Notes: a model not told the origin generated them from the letters alone. Counted from the first letter of the stretch, positions 1-12,499 are shown. The stretch is DNA of 64,000 bases from Rachicladosporium sp. CCFEE 5018 (GCA_002077045.2 KZ111147.1:662037-726036); one strand, 5' to 3'. Numbers and translations: made by a program.

Positions 1-843
1 GGAGTTGCCTCGTTGCCTTGCTACCCAAGCCTCGCGCAAGGCCAAGTGTTGCTTGCCACTTCACCGCCATGTGAGCGACCAATCAATGTAGCGTAATGGA
101 GAAACGAAATACTTCCATTGCTCTACAGTGCGACAGCATCGACAGTAACGCCGCCTTCTGGTAGATGATCTCGAATGAGAGAATGAGACGGAATGGGCGT
201 GCAGCTCTGGAAACCGCCCCTGTCCCTATGGCACAGTGTACATAGTCTGAGGCAGCGGATACTGAACTTTGCTCTGCTAAACGTGCATAAGATCTCAGAC
301 AAGAAATATTGTGTCAAAGATGGGTCCCTACCAATGTTGGATTGAACGTGATGATTTGAGGCACCTCAGCGAAGAGCAAGTGCTTGGCGCTCATGACTTC
401 GTGTCCTACATGTACCGCCGTTGCAGCAGATATATTCTAAAGATGCCCTACCAAAATACAACAACGCTCACCCAATCATCCAGTGAAAGATGCTGCGACC
501 GCTGCAATGTGACACACGATATCCCAATCCGTCGAACAATGCTGCTCCGAAAAGCTATGTCGTGCTCATCAACAAGTCTCGAAGCAAAGCGACAAAGTAG
601 CCGAGCAGCATCGACAAAATCAGCCAATGGCGGCACTCGCTCCCAAGGATAACAGGTCGTAATGCGAATAAACAACTTGCATGAGAGAACCATGTCATGC
701 AAGCCTGCCCAGACCGCCACATGCATCCCAGTACGCCGTTCGGGATGTCTGTGTAACGTTGCACAGCTGTGCGACCCCATTCCAATGCTGCACCATCAAT
801 GCATGGCGGGAAGTTCCAGATCCTCATTCGAGGCTGATGCGCC
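1..843. other. No supported gene (left edge)
   Basis: Short overlapping open frames exist on both strands, but none has a recognisable domain or a convincing splice partner. Part of it must hold the 3' UTR of the velvet gene that ends at 844 on the minus strand. The rest may belong to a gene outside the window. Confidence 0.5.
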
Positions 844-2301
844 TCACGAGTCCCTCCTTCGCCGCTTCTTCGTCTTGCCTTGCCTCACGGCATTGGCACT
901 CGCAACAGCAGCAATCTTTGCAGCGACCTCGCCGCCCTCTCCGCTTGCCGTATTCCCACTACCTCGCCCTGTCTCATCCTCATCGCTCGCTTCATCCTCA
1001 TCGTCGTCCTCATCCTCATCACTTCCGCCTTTGCCTCCCTTCTTCCCCTTCCCCTTTCGCGCCTCACTGCCCTTCTTGACACCCACATTCAGTCCCTGTC
1101 TCCTCAGTGCCTTCAATAGCGCACTACTAGCCCTCATACCCGGGAAGTCTTTCGCAGGATACACATCGAAGATGTCTGTCACCACACTCGCGACCGCACC
1201 GTGCACCGCTCCCTTCGTCATGTTCATCGGATCTATCCTCAGCAGTTTGAAGTGCAGTCGATGTTTGCCAGGATTTCTGCAGCTCAGGTCCGGGAAGACG
1301 AAGAACGTTCCTGCGACACCGTGTTCGTCTTTCGCCGGGTAGGGGCTAGCTACCAGAGTGCCCATCAGCTTGCGCGTGGCTGGCATCTCCGGTCCGCCAG
1401 GCGAGGCTTGCGTTTCGTCCTTATCTGTCGATTCGTGTAGGAGCGTGCAATGAAGCGCGAACATAGCATTGTGATCTGCGGCCGGCGCGCCAGTGACACG
1501 ATCAGTAGTGCGGAGTTGAAGGATCGGGGGCGGATCTATCACTCTGCGATCGCGTTCGCCGAAGCCACAAGCGCGGGCTGCGAGTGGTTGCTGCCGGATT
1601 GTGAGCGTGTATACGAAGGGTAGTTCGGGGAGGGTTGCAGGAGGGGCCGGGCCGGTCTGAGGCGATGTGGCGATGGGAGAGCTGAGGTAGCTGCGAGATG
1701 AGGAGTGGGAGCGGGAGGTGGGACTGTAGTAAGAGTCTGCCCGTTCGGCTGGACGAGGTTGAGGTTGTGAGGGCAAGGCCGCGGGTCTATATTGCTGTGC
1801 ATGATGTCGTGGAGATGGTTGGCCTGGGTAATTGGGAGGATGGTCCAGGCGGTGCGACGTGATATGATGTGGATGAGGCTGTCCGAGAGGTTGCGAGTGT
1901 GGCGAGATGGAGGCAGCATGAGTGAATGCTCTGTGCGACAACGCCGGCTCACTACGTTGCTGGCCAGTCTGCGGAGGCGGAGTCGCTGACAGTAAGGCTG
2001 ACACTGGAATAGCACCCGTCCTTGGTGGTGCAAATGAGGCTGGCGTGGGCAACGATGGCTCCAAGGTGGCGAGTCGCGTCGGCGGAGGTGCAGGTCCCCG
2101 AAGTGCATGTTGCTGTGCTGGCAATGTACGCAGAGGTGCTAGTTGAAACTCAGACGCAGCTCTGAGGTCCGCTCGACCAGCATAGCCTGTGCTTAGGATT
2201 CCTGGTGCTCGTTGAGTTTGAGCCATCTCGCCCGGGCGAGGTATGTCCGCCTGTCTATGAGACCAATGTGTCGGCTCATGAGAGCTGCGTGGCGGTAACA
2301 T
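844..2301 (-). CDS. velC: Velvet-domain regulator, VelC type
   Basis: Predicted 485-aa velvet-family transcriptional regulator. Velvet proteins bind DNA through an NF-kB-like fold and control sporulation and secondary metabolism in fungi. The N-terminal ~240 residues are Pro/Ser/Gln-rich and disordered. The velvet domain follows, opening with IRQQPLAARACGFGERDRR and VIDPPPILQL. It continues through LMGTLVASP, FVFPDLSCRNPG and the signature DVYPAKDFPGMRAS. The tail is Lys/Gly-rich, then strongly acidic, and ends in KKRRRRDS, a likely nuclear signal. A C-terminal velvet domain after a long disordered N-terminus, with RACGFGERDRR, fits VelC better than VelB, VeA or VosA. An upstream in-frame TTG at 2334 is not used; the first ATG is at 2301, and a second Met at 2226 is possible. 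The coding frame has no intron. Confidence 0.88.
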   Translation of the reverse strand: MLPPRSSHEPTHWSHRQADIPRPGEMAQTQRAPGILSTGYAGRADLRAASEFQLAPLRTLPAQQHALRGPAPPPTRLATLEPSLPTPASFAPPRTGAIPVSALLSATPPPQTGQQRSEPALSHRAFTHAASISPHSQPLGQPHPHHITSHRLDHPPNYPGQPSPRHHAQQYRPAALPSQPQPRPAERADSYYSPTSRSHSSSRSYLSSPIATSPQTGPAPPATLPELPFVYTLTIRQQPLAARACGFGERDRRVIDPPPILQLRTTDRVTGAPAADHNAMFALHCTLLHESTDKDETQASPGGPEMPATRKLMGTLVASPYPAKDEHGVAGTFFVFPDLSCRNPGKHRLHFKLLRIDPMNMTKGAVHGAVASVVTDIFDVYPAKDFPGMRASSALLKALRRQGLNVGVKKGSEARKGKGKKGGKGGSDEDEDDDEDEASDEDETGRGSGNTASGEGGEVAAKIAAVASANAVRQGKTKKRRRRDS

Positions 2302-5300
2302 GGACACAATTTCCAATTCAATCGTCGCGAGCAATATAGGCCGCGCCTATCCAGAGGTCTCGACAGAATCCTGGCAGTCCTGCGGGAGGTAATTATCTGC
2401 TTCACTGATGGCGTCCACGAGCGTCGGCTTGCAGTCGTTGACCGCGTCTTTGGTCAGCCGATGAATACCGCAAGGCAATCTCGAAGCTACCGCAGGATCG
2501 GAGCATATATCGAATGCTGTGGCCACGAGCAGTGCTTATGGCATCGCATATGTTAAGCGGCCAAACCGAGTCATGCAAGACCGCGGACTAACGCTGTGCA
2601 ATGTAGTCGGTGATGGGTAGGCTGGTCGGTGGAGTAGGCTGCAGATAAGGTGAAGGAGTGCGCGCGCCTTGTGCACGAGTGAAGGAAATGAAGTGGGTCT
2701 TTGAAGGTAACACTGAGAGCGCACAATATCTGTGCCCGGACCTTGGAATTGCGATGCTTGCAGGAAGCGGTGGTGCGAAGAACACCTCCGCCGCGGACAG
2801 GGATAGCACAGAGATGATGTGTGAGCAAGAGGGGGTACTTAGTGCGTATGTATCTTGCCTTGCTGATGGCCAACCTGCGACATAATGTATATGCAGGTCT
2901 CTGTCCATTTTCTCACGCATGCATGAACGTGAACCAGGTGCTGCAAGCTAGCAGTTACGACCATGGTGGTGCTGCTAAAGTCGGCCTCGCACCGGCTGGA
3001 GAGACGTTGATTTTCTGGTAGCGAGTACAAGGAGTTCCTTGACCGGGGTGCGAAGCGTCTGTGAACCGGGGCAAGTCAAGCGGGCATCGCTTCGCATTAT
3101 TATTGATGTCGTAGTGCAGCACAGCCCAAGGTCAGACCAGACGCGGGCATGTCTGCAAGCGAGCATGCCCCGATCTGATGAATGTGTCGGCGAGCCAGGC
3201 AGTCGGATTCCGTGTCGAGGTCTGTGAGGAGACGGCCCAGCCCAATTTGTGGGATCATGAAAGTGACGCTCGGTGCAGCTCGGGTAGGTAGAGTGCTCAG
3301 AAATTACTACGCAATCCTGCATGGGATCATTCATCAATCAAACCCAACGCCGCCGCTATGGCCCGAGGATGCGCGCGTGAACCGGGTTGATGGTGTAAGA
3401 TTCTCCACCGCTCTGCAGAAGAGTGTGGCGCACACAGTCGCGCGCAAGGTGTCACACGCCCGCACTCTGAGCCGTCGCCGTGCACGGAACGGACACTGTC
3501 GCCGAGGCTGATGGGCCTGTGACTGATACTGAAGGTCGCCGCGATTGCCTGCGGACTTGCCAAGTGTGATCGTGTCCAGGATTGCGATGTAGCGACTATG
3601 AATGCTTGGGTACGAAGGTACGCCATCGGGCTGTCAAAGGCTGCTCGGGGATCGAGCCGAACAGACCGAGACGCCTCCATTCTCACCGTGATGGCTCGCA
3701 TTCTTCCGGTTCCATCAGCACCTCCACTGTCACCGCTCATGGATCGTGTCATAATTGCGCGCTTCGAGCGAGCACTGACCGGGCTGTTTCTGCACGAATC
3801 AGACGTGCAGCTACAGAGTCGCCAGCATACCTTAGGTTGGAGCAATCAAATGGTTCGCTTGCATACAGCCATCTCGGCACTTCACTACGCCTAGTCCAGT
3901 AGCAACATGATGCGCAGACAGCATACTGTATCTGAAATATGGACTAGACCGCTATAGCAAGGACACCCCAGAACATTGGGGGCCAGCATGGTTGATGAAT
4001 CCATGTGCCTTATTACTCCAGACCTCAACTTTGAGCACATCTACAACGTTACAAGCTCTGCAATCACGTCCGGGAAGCACTGGAGTGCATAAATCACGAA
4101 ATTCGACGCGACTCAACCAATCAGGAAGTTCCGCGCAACCACAACGGTTCGAGCATACCCACGTGGTCTAACGCCCGCCACCATCGTACAAGGTGCATTC
4201 ATCGGTCGAACCAGGTCTGAGGCCGTTGCACAAATGGAGCTCGCTACGGTCTCCCTGTCACTTTGCACCCCCACACGGCTCGACCGTGTTGCCGGTCCCC
4301 CGAAGCAGGCCCCTTCAGCCTCCCACGCTTTCGAAACGGGTTTGGTCTGTCTTACTTTGACATCCGAATATGGCCCGCTTCGCTCGACAGTCGACGTGGG
4401 ACTTTACGCGAGTTGAGAATGTCTCACCTCTTCCAGACTTCACTCCGATTATTTGACTGTTTCGATCGCACTGAAGGACTCGCTTCCGGATTACATCGCT
4501 CGAGATTGATTGTTTCGGAATCATGGAAATGTCCACTCTTTCCGTGTTGCCCGCGAGCGAATATGTCCGCCTCGAGACTGGCTCGCAATTATCCAGTCGA
4601 GCGAACATCCAATTGCCGGGCACTGACTCGTACGCCATGCGCCAGCGCCCCGACCCTCTGCTGACAGAAAACGGTCGCCCGAAAACCGTTGCGGAAACGG
4701 GCCTAACGGCTCGACAGTCATGGCCGAACGGAGCCGTTGTTCTAGATAACCCTGGTTCCATTCGCCATCCGCAAGAGCAACTGGACGGCCGCAAATGATG
4801 TCTCGCACATGGTCCATTCCTCGTGCGACTGGAGCTATCGAAGCAGGCGACTCATGATACGCTACGATGGCGGAAGCCGCGCACTGCGCTCGGAGCGCTG
4901 ACGAGTCCCAGGCCCCATTTGCACTCATTGCAATACCACAGGGCGCTTTCCGTGGTAGCGACGTGGTCACCTCGGAATTTGCCGTTCATGCACAATGAGA
5001 GGTCTGACTGATCGCTCGGAATCATAATCATACCCCGACGGAAGCGCGATCACGCGGGGAGGCGCTCCGAACTATGTGGAGCGATAGGACATACAGCAGT
5101 ACTGGCCGACTTTTTCGCAAGACTAACGCTTTGCCGATGTGCCCCATTGCCGTGCGATTGAGTAGCTTGCCAGAAATGTAGCCGACAGGCCTGAGTTTCA
5201 CTTGCGGCAACCTGGCCTATACCACATTTGCAAGCATTTCGACGCGAACCCGTGGAGATTTACTGGTCACAAAGCGAACGGATTAATGCACTTTGATGTA

Positions 5301-6917
5301 GCATCGACCTGGTTAGTGCGTGATGGCCATTCGCAGCTCATGCGAAGCTCATCTTGCACTCACGTTGTGACGAAAAATGTGCGTGTACGTCTGGACCGGA
5401 TCACGATACCGTTTCTGGTTCAGCACAACATTCGAGTAATCAACTGCTACAGCGACGTTGACTTGACCCAGATCAAGCAGAGACGACCGCGAAGAGTTTG
5501 GGCCGTGCGCTCTGCGACTGCCGAGTGGCCGACACAGAACGTAACCACGGCACTCTGACGATGCTACACGAAGCTCGCGTAGCTATTTAGCGTCGCGGAC
5601 AGCAATCGCATCGTAGCAATATAATGATCCGGTAGCGGCAAGATCAAGCGGCTACTTTCATACATTCCTCGTCTCCTACATCGAAGCCCTTTGACATCTT
5701 CCACATGAGCTACGTTTGTGGGCGCACATGATAGACATTCGTACCGCTACAACAGATGCCATGCTCCTTTACCTACACCAACACGTAGCGTGTATCGAGC
5801 CCTCCAGCCATCACACGACGAAGCCTGAATTGAAATCACACTAGATCGCTGGCAAGTGGATAGAGCAGTCGACATCCATTAACTATAGTGTCACGCGGGT
5901 GACAAAAGAAGCGGTCCACTGTGCAACTCGCCATGGACGAGAATGCTATCATATGCCGCACCGCAAGTGTATACACGTGCCCAGGCTAACAGAGAGAGAG
6001 AGAGGTCTTCTCCAACATCTCTCCTAGTTGTGTTAGAAGCAGTTTGCTATAGCGGTGCAGTCTAGACCAGCGTTGTCGATTACGCGGACCTCTGGAGTGC
6101 TTGGAGTGGTCCACTTCTTCCGTCATTCGCGTGAGTGTATAGCTTACAACACAGCCGTGCGGTACGAGCATATCCGGTAAAGTCCCAGTACTACCGTGAC
6201 GACGATTCTCACAGCCGTCGATCCTCGAGTCAGAATGCCCCGAGATGTACCTATATGGTACCGAACTTCGGGCATTGCGAAAGCCAGGTCACATGCAGCT
6301 GACTGCATGGTCGAGCCTCGCTACCCTTATCGGCCGGATCAATCCGACCAGAAGATATTGCAGCAAGAGGGTACTTGCAGCGAACGAATATGACAGCGGT
6401 TGCTCGCAGCTCTCAACACGGCAGACGAGTTTGACAGGGTGGTCGTACACGTATGACAGGGTATGGTAACGATGTTCCATGGTGCAACGTTTCGTGCACG
6501 TCCGTGGCTTGGTGTGCTATTGACTAGGATGGATTCATGTGCCGGTGGCTGCATGCGGGCGAGATGGGTCGCGCGTATTCAAACGCTCAACGTCGGTTGT
6601 GGTTGGCGACAGCAAACACTCCGACACTTCTGAATGCAGACAATAGTCCGAGTGTCGACCGTGATTCCGTGTTGCGAGATGGCACATCAGTCTGCTCGAC
6701 GCTTTACGGTGCATGTACCGGCGTAGATGTTCGTACACTAGTCACCGATTGGCTTGCACCGACGCTGGCATGCTGTCACCATAGACGGCGGCTTCCATGG
6801 CTATCAGCAAAATCTTGCGACTTGCATGTGCACTTCTCGTTGCCTCCAGCTTCGTTACTGTGCACTCTATCTCGTTCGCATGCACACGACCTGCTTGATC
6901 CCGTAAAACTCAACTTC
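2302..6917. other. Gene-poor 4.6 kb stretch
   Basis: Many short frames occur on both strands (longest about 170 codons at 3327-3845 minus, 149 at 4521-4970 minus, 146 at 6537-6977 plus). None shows a domain, good splice-linked neighbours or transposase/polymerase motifs. A short (AG)n run lies near 5990-6002. The part near 2302-2600 should hold the velvet gene promoter. Base composition does not look AT-collapsed, so there is no obvious heavily RIP-mutated transposon. An old, unrecognisable repeat or non-coding RNA cannot be excluded. Confidence 0.5.
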
Positions 6918-7484
6918 CTACAGCTCGTCCAGCCATCTGCCTCTCCTGTCTCTGCCCCCCTCCCACACCCCTCTTGATGCGCGTTCTCCTCTCTCTCCCG
7001 GCAGCACCAGCAATGCATACATTTTCTCAACATACTTGTTCCAAGCTTCCCACGGCTTCTGGCCAGAAGGCACGATCATCATGCGAACCTCGTCGACACC
7101 GTTTTCGTCTATCATGCGGCCATACGCTTTGCTCGCACGTCCATCGCAGATCTTGGTCGGCGGCTGCGTGAGCCAGACACGGCGCTGTGCATGAGCTCGT
7201 CTCGCGATAATGGGATTGTTCCAAAGACAAGGGTGATCGATTAGGCAGAGGACGTGGTCAGCTGCTTCGAGAGGACAGGCAGTGCAGCGAAATGTGTCTG
7301 CTTTCAAGCCTGTCGTACACGCTGTGCTGTCTGTACCGATCGTGGTTGTGGAAAGCGACGCCGCAGCCTGGATCTTCAGACCGGGGAAGACCCGTTCGAG
7401 CGTCGCGATGCTTTTGCCGCCCAGTCTTGGGCGTACAGCTGATGGGCCATGAGGCTTGCGTTTGCGTGCTGTTACCTTGGCCAT
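6918..7484 (-). CDS. Hypothetical protein, 188 aa
   Basis: A single uninterrupted frame starting with a true ATG at 7484 and a basic N-terminus (MAKVTARKRKPHGP). It contains a Cys cluster around residues 67-90 (FRCTACPLEAADHVLCLIDHPC) that might bind metal, and a basic/Gly-rich C-terminus. No family is recognised. It lies 190 bp downstream of, and on the same strand as, the RING/ZZ gene. It could be an independent small gene or a chance frame; splicing into further exons is possible. Confidence 0.4.
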   Translation of the reverse strand: MAKVTARKRKPHGPSAVRPRLGGKSIATLERVFPGLKIQAAASLSTTTIGTDSTACTTGLKADTFRCTACPLEAADHVLCLIDHPCLWNNPIIARRAHAQRRVWLTQPPTKICDGRASKAYGRMIDENGVDEVRMMIVPSGQKPWEAWNKYVEKMYALLVLPGERGERASRGVWEGGRDRRGRWLDEL

Positions 7485-7674
7485 ATCGTAGACAAGAGCA
7501 TAATAAGATACTAATGAAGATGCGGCATCTCAGTATAGCATCTCGAACCTGATGTGCCATGTATACAAAGGGCGTGGTTTGCTGGACCTAAAGATCCGCT
7601 TCTTTGACGTTCTCTTCAGGACTCCTGTTCGTGTCTCTGTCATGTCATCGTCTGGCCTCAGTCTGATGATAGCA

Positions 7675-10210
7675 TCACCCCAATACCCTCACATGATTCG
7701 CCGGAAAGAGCCCCTTCATGCCAGCGTAGACTCCCCAAAACCAGTCCTCGTTCATCCTCTCGACTTCTCGAATCTCAGCATTCTTCGGAAACGAGATCTC
7801 ATCCCCGATCCCATCGCCCACAAATCTGTTCCACAACGCCAAGCATCTCATACCAACGCCGCCATCAGGTGGCACGAGCTGCGACACCCGCTGAGCTGCC
7901 AGCTCTGCCTCGTCTTCTTTCAGCGCCCAGCCGCCCACTGACTCGCGAACGACGACTCGCTGCTTGCCTGTATGGCCAGCATCTTGAGAGCCGACGACGG
8001 CCATGCGATGGCCATTGAGGCAACGACGCCAGCCCGTGGGTCCATTTGATGTGGAGATCTTGCCTTGCGCATTGAGATTGTGGTAGCATTCGTTGCAAAT
8101 GTCGTAGTCGCCATCGTTGCAGGTATTGCAGTGAAAGTGAGTGTCGTTTGACGACAAGCCACGGTGGCAGACGTCGCAGTCTTGCTGCACAGATAGCACA
8201 GCGTAAATGTGCTCAGGCAAATGAGGCAGAAAGACGAAGTTTGCTTTAGAAGTGGCGTCCTGCCCTTGTCGGAGCGTGCTCATATGCTGGACTGGGAGGA
8301 GAGGGTGAGTGCAGTGCCAGCCTTTGTTCACACATAAGCTACAGTAGCCCCAAGCGCCTTCGAGGCAGATGTAGCAGTGATAGTAGCAAGCATTCGTGAA
8401 TTGAAAGCATCGTTCGCAGCATGCGCCGGCTTGTAGTGATTGAGCCGGGTCGTTGCTTTGATCACTTGACTCAGCCTTCCTGAACCTGCGTGCCATCAGT
8501 ATGTGCGGTCTCTCGACACTCTGACGTCCAGCTTCTTGAGATAGAGCTTGCTCCCACCGCGCCCAAGCAAGGAAGCCGAAGCCGAACCAGTGCTTGCAGC
8601 CCTGACCAGCGCGATAGCATGACAGACAGAGGTCAAATTTGCCGTCATCGCATTGCGCGCAGTGATAGTGCAGCTCGTACTGAATCTCGTTGCGTCCGCA
8701 TCGCTTACAGGCAACATCTGGTACTGTCATGCTAGACTGCGGCTGCGACTGCACGATCTCGGGCGCAAATGCTGCCAATGACTGGGAGGGACGGACAGAC
8801 TGGTCTGGTACAGGTCTGTCGGTCGGGTATGGAGTCACTAGACTGGGTGAGCTGTTGTTAGTAGCACCTGACTGCCGCCGCACAGCTTCGAGCGGATGAG
8901 CAGATGGCCGAGCAGCGTCGACGGAAGATCGATGCTGTGGTCCGGACGACTGGCGAGCTCGCTCTGCGTGTATGACTTCGCGCTGCCCCTCTGGATCTGT
9001 GACTCTTCGACTCGAATCTGATGGTCGCCCGTGACGGGCTGTTCGCGGCTCTGTTGATTGAGCAGCCGTGAGATCGGTGGCTGATCGCGCGGCTGAATTC
9101 GGCGTGCCTTCTGTTGATCGGTGAGCCGATCGGTCGCTTCGTTGACTCGTGTTGCTCGTAGACCTGTTGTGTCTAGTCCTTGGTTCCTGTAGCGTTTGCT
9201 CGAACAGATGAGGTCGCGATATCGGAGGCCGATTTCTGCCTTGACTTGAGACAACATCTGGAGCACCACGTTCCGAGGTCACATTCACGGCGCCGGTCCG
9301 TACTTCACTGTTGGTCCTCGAGCTGCGGTCACGGTTGTGCGATCGATCTCGGCGTCGTTGTCGTCTGCGATACTCCGCAGCAATTCGCTCGGTCAATGCC
9401 TCCTCCTGCTGTGGCGTGAGATTCTCTATGTCGATGCCGTCCAGTACACCTGAGGCCATGATAGACTGCATGATCTCGGACTGCACTTCCTGCGAATCAG
9501 ACTCTGATGCGCTCAATAGACTGCGCAGACTTGGCTGATGCTCGACCTGTCTCTCCTCGACGTCCCTGGCACGCTGCGCCGCCCAAGCGTTGGGCTGCTG
9601 TCTGCTCGTCGTGTCCCGCACTCGAGGCGCATTCGTCTGCTGCTGACGAGCGCGGCGGTCCACTCGCTGCTCATTCACACGAGATCGTCTGTTCGCTTCC
9701 ACAGCTGGATCTATGTCCGCCATACTCAACGCCATAGTCTGGCCCAACAGCCGTTCGTCCTCACTGTCGTCTGAGCCTTCCTGTGTGTCAACCGGCGGGA
9801 TCACGTTATCTCCAGGCTTGTAGTGCCGGCGCATCTCAGCCATCTCCGCCTCTGTCTTCCCTCGCGCCGGATTGGCCCTCAGGAACATGTCTAGCAACGT
9901 CGTAACGGTGGCATTCGGCCTCGTGTCTCGCACTTCCGCTCGACATGACGGGCATGAGTATGGCTGCGTACGTTTTCGCGATCGCGCTGCTGCTGTGGCC
10001 TGCCATGCAAACCATTCTTTCAAGCAAGAACCACAAAAGGTATGAAGGCAGTCGAGGAGGGTCAAAGGTTGGTAGAGGACGTCTGTGCAGATCTATGCCA
10101 ACGTCAGTACATGCTTGTTGTACACTCGAGGAATGCTGCCATACCGAGCACGATAGCTCCTTTTCAAGATCCACGCCGCCATTTCCACCGCCCTGAGTTG
10201 TCTCCGCCAT
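7675..10210 (-). CDS. RING finger, triple ZZ-type, SH3 protein
   Basis: Two-exon model: exon 1 10210-10145, intron 10144-10093 (52 nt, GTATGG...CATAG), exon 2 10092-7675; 827 aa. The splice restores the RING start as ELSCSICTDVLYQPLTLLDC, followed by HTFCGSCLKEWF and CPSCRAEV, so it is a probable ubiquitin E3 ligase. A long charged, Arg/Ser-rich linker follows. Then come three ZZ-type zinc modules near residues 482 (CKRCGRNEIQYELHYHC), 577 (CERCFQFTNACYYHC) and 659 (CDVCHRGLSSNDTHFHC). An SH3-like domain occupies about 764-827 (FPKNAEIREVERMNEDWFWG, then GLFPANHVRVL). Substrates are unknown. The middle ZZ lacks some usual acidic ligands and may be divergent. Confidence 0.85.
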
Positions 10211-10544
10211 GGCGGACAAAGCATTCAAGGTCTCGCGCCGGACATTTGTCTGGCGATCCCGCCAAGGTGGAGCTGAGCAACTGGTGGGGTGTAGAGGCCT
10301 CTGTGGCGTCGGTGAGGGGACGAGCATGCACATGCATGTGCCAACACATCAAATGCATTCAGATGCTGGCCGGACAAACTGACTGATCGCGTAGAGATCT
10401 CGTCATGTCCGACTACATATATCTGGAGAAGCTCGGATTATGACAATCAGATCGTAATCATCCTACTGGTCTCTGGCGAGGCATCACTATCTCGCCACAT
10501 CGCTAGCTATGCATAATCATTCGACAAACACGGGTACCGAGACG
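10211..10544. promoter_or_regulatory. Promoter region of the RING/ZZ gene and 3' end of the C2H2 gene
   Basis: A 334 bp tandem intergenic stretch, with both flanking genes on the minus strand. It must carry the 3' UTR of the C2H2 gene and the promoter of the RING/ZZ gene. No specific motif was identified. Confidence 0.4.
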
Positions 10545-12499
10545 CTACGTTGCTCCCGATGGCCTCTGTGCCCAACACTGCTTTCCCTTCTCGGTCCTCT
10601 GTTGATGGTCGAGTAAGCCATCCTTCCTGGCAAATCTCCTCCCACAGCCCCATGTCCGCGGCCCCGAAGTTCTGCCGCATAGGAAACGCTTCTCGCCGCC
10701 ATGCTTCGTCTGCTGATGTCGCTGCTGCTCGTTTCTCTGCCTGAACTTCATACCACACTCAAAAATGCACTCGAATGGGGTCTCCCCGGTGTGGGTACGC
10801 TTGTGGTTGTCAAGGATTGATCGTCTCGAGAAGACTTTGCTGCAGACTGTGCACTTGTACTGATTGTCGTGGGAGGCTGTGGATTTATGGAGGAGATGTT
10901 GAGAGATTCGCACTGGGGTGACTTCGTCCAGGACCAGATCCGTCTGATCGTGCTGACTCGCAAAGACACGCTTTGTGAGGTGGAGGTCGTTCAGGCTTTC
11001 CTGCCCGAGAATTCCCTGAGAACTCGTCACGCCGTCGACTTGCAGGCTCTCTGGAGTTTGACTGAAGATCTGCTGTACGTGGAAGCCAGGACATCGTCGT
11101 TGGAGCCCCAACTAGCGATGACGCCTCGGAGATACTCCGCTACGGATGTGGCAGGGCTGACATAATGTTGCGCAGTGACTTCGCCAATGCCAGTACTCAC
11201 ATCATGAGAAGTCACGTCAGCAGAAAGATCGGGGCAGACTGTTGGCGAAGCGATAGCATGGACGTCGCCTGCCACCTCTGAAAACACTTTGGCCGGATGG
11301 GCGTCGACCTTGTGCAGGGCACGTTCGATGAGTATGCTCGGATCAACGCCTATATTTGTCGACAAGGCGCGACCTGCCAATCCGACCGAGTCACTGTCCC
11401 ATGGATGATGACCAAGATCTCGATTGGCGCCGCTGTCATCCGTCTGCTTCCGGTGGTATTCGTCCTGCTTGTCAAGCCACTCTTGGATTCTATCTGCCGT
11501 TGACGGCGAATGTGGTCCCAGTTCGTGCTTGGTTGCTATGCCGCGCATAAAACCTGTTTGGTTTAGATCATTCATTCGTTCGTCGTCAACGCTACGGCCA
11601 TAGGGACGTCGTCTGTACGAAGGGCATGGGTCTGGCTGCTTAACATATCTATGAGGTGCATCCTCGTGTTGCGCAAGCTCCTCGACATTCGCGAAGACGC
11701 TGTCACAAGGTGTTCCCGTGAACGGATTGGACCGTGTGCACTTGCGGCGCTCCGTAGATTCGAAGGGTGTCGCTCTGGCACTACCGTCGAGAATGTTGCC
11801 TTGCCGTGAGCTCCTGAAGGTCTGCGATGTATGATGTGACTTTGATGGGCTACTGGAAGAGGCACGCTCTGAGGGCACTATTCGCAGCGGCGACGCCTTA
11901 GGTTGAGACAGCCCTTGCACTGCGGCCGGACTAGTCGCACATTGTGTGCTAGTGTATAGTCTTGAGATCAGCAATCGCCGACGTCTCGCCTTCTTCAAGC
12001 TTGGCAATCTGATGTCTAAGACGCGCCTCAACTGCGGATCGTCGAGTGATTTGTCGAGGTGGTGCACCGTGACGTGTCTTCATCATTGTCGTTAGTATGG
12101 TGTGTCTGCTTGACATCGGTGGCATGTACTTGCCTCATTAGGTTGTCGGCCCTCGGATACTTATGCTCTCGGTCTGTGCAGAACGGGCAGATATAGCCAG
12201 GACTGTCATGTACGAGACGATGTCGAATCATCTCGTTCTTGCGCACGAAGCCCTTGCCTCCCATAGCGCGTACACAGCCCTCGACAGGGCAATAATGCGG
12301 TCGTGAAGGGTTGTGAACCTGCTTATGGGACCTAGAAATGTGTTAGTGAAGAACGATGGAGAGTACGAAGAAATAGCACCAATGTGAGCAAGTACTGTGT
12401 CTGGAACGGAGCGGCTATGCAGCCTGTCTCATCGCAGAGAAATAGGCCGTAGTGCCCGTAAGGCGGTAGAATTGGCATGCCGGATTGACGTGGCGGCAT
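10545..12499 (-). CDS. C2H2 zinc-finger protein
   Basis: Four-exon model: 12499-12380, 12321-12134, 12077-11136 and 11061-10545; 588 aa. Introns are 12379-12322, 12133-12078 (GC-AG: AG|GCAAGT...GAAG) and 11135-11062. Splicing yields a chain of fingers: FLCDETGC..., HYCPVEGCVRAMGGKGFVRK, HDSPGYICPFCTDREHKYPR, then ADNLMR joined to HVTVHHLD. This is the arrangement of a fungal multi-finger family. After a ~300-residue disordered region come C-terminal fingers YKCTVCSKVFSRRSILDNHK and FECIFECGMKFRQRNEQQRH. It is probably a nuclear DNA-binding protein. The 5' start is uncertain: a second copy of the first finger lies upstream in a different frame. The acceptor at 12321 could also be used at 12318. 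Confidence 0.72.

Noticed and set aside
3327..3845. 172-codon minus-strand frame in the gene-poor region
   Set aside because: Competing frames of similar size on the other strand and no motif; chance frame at this GC content is likely.
5990..6002. (AG)n microsatellite
   Set aside because: Only about 13 bp; too short to be notable.
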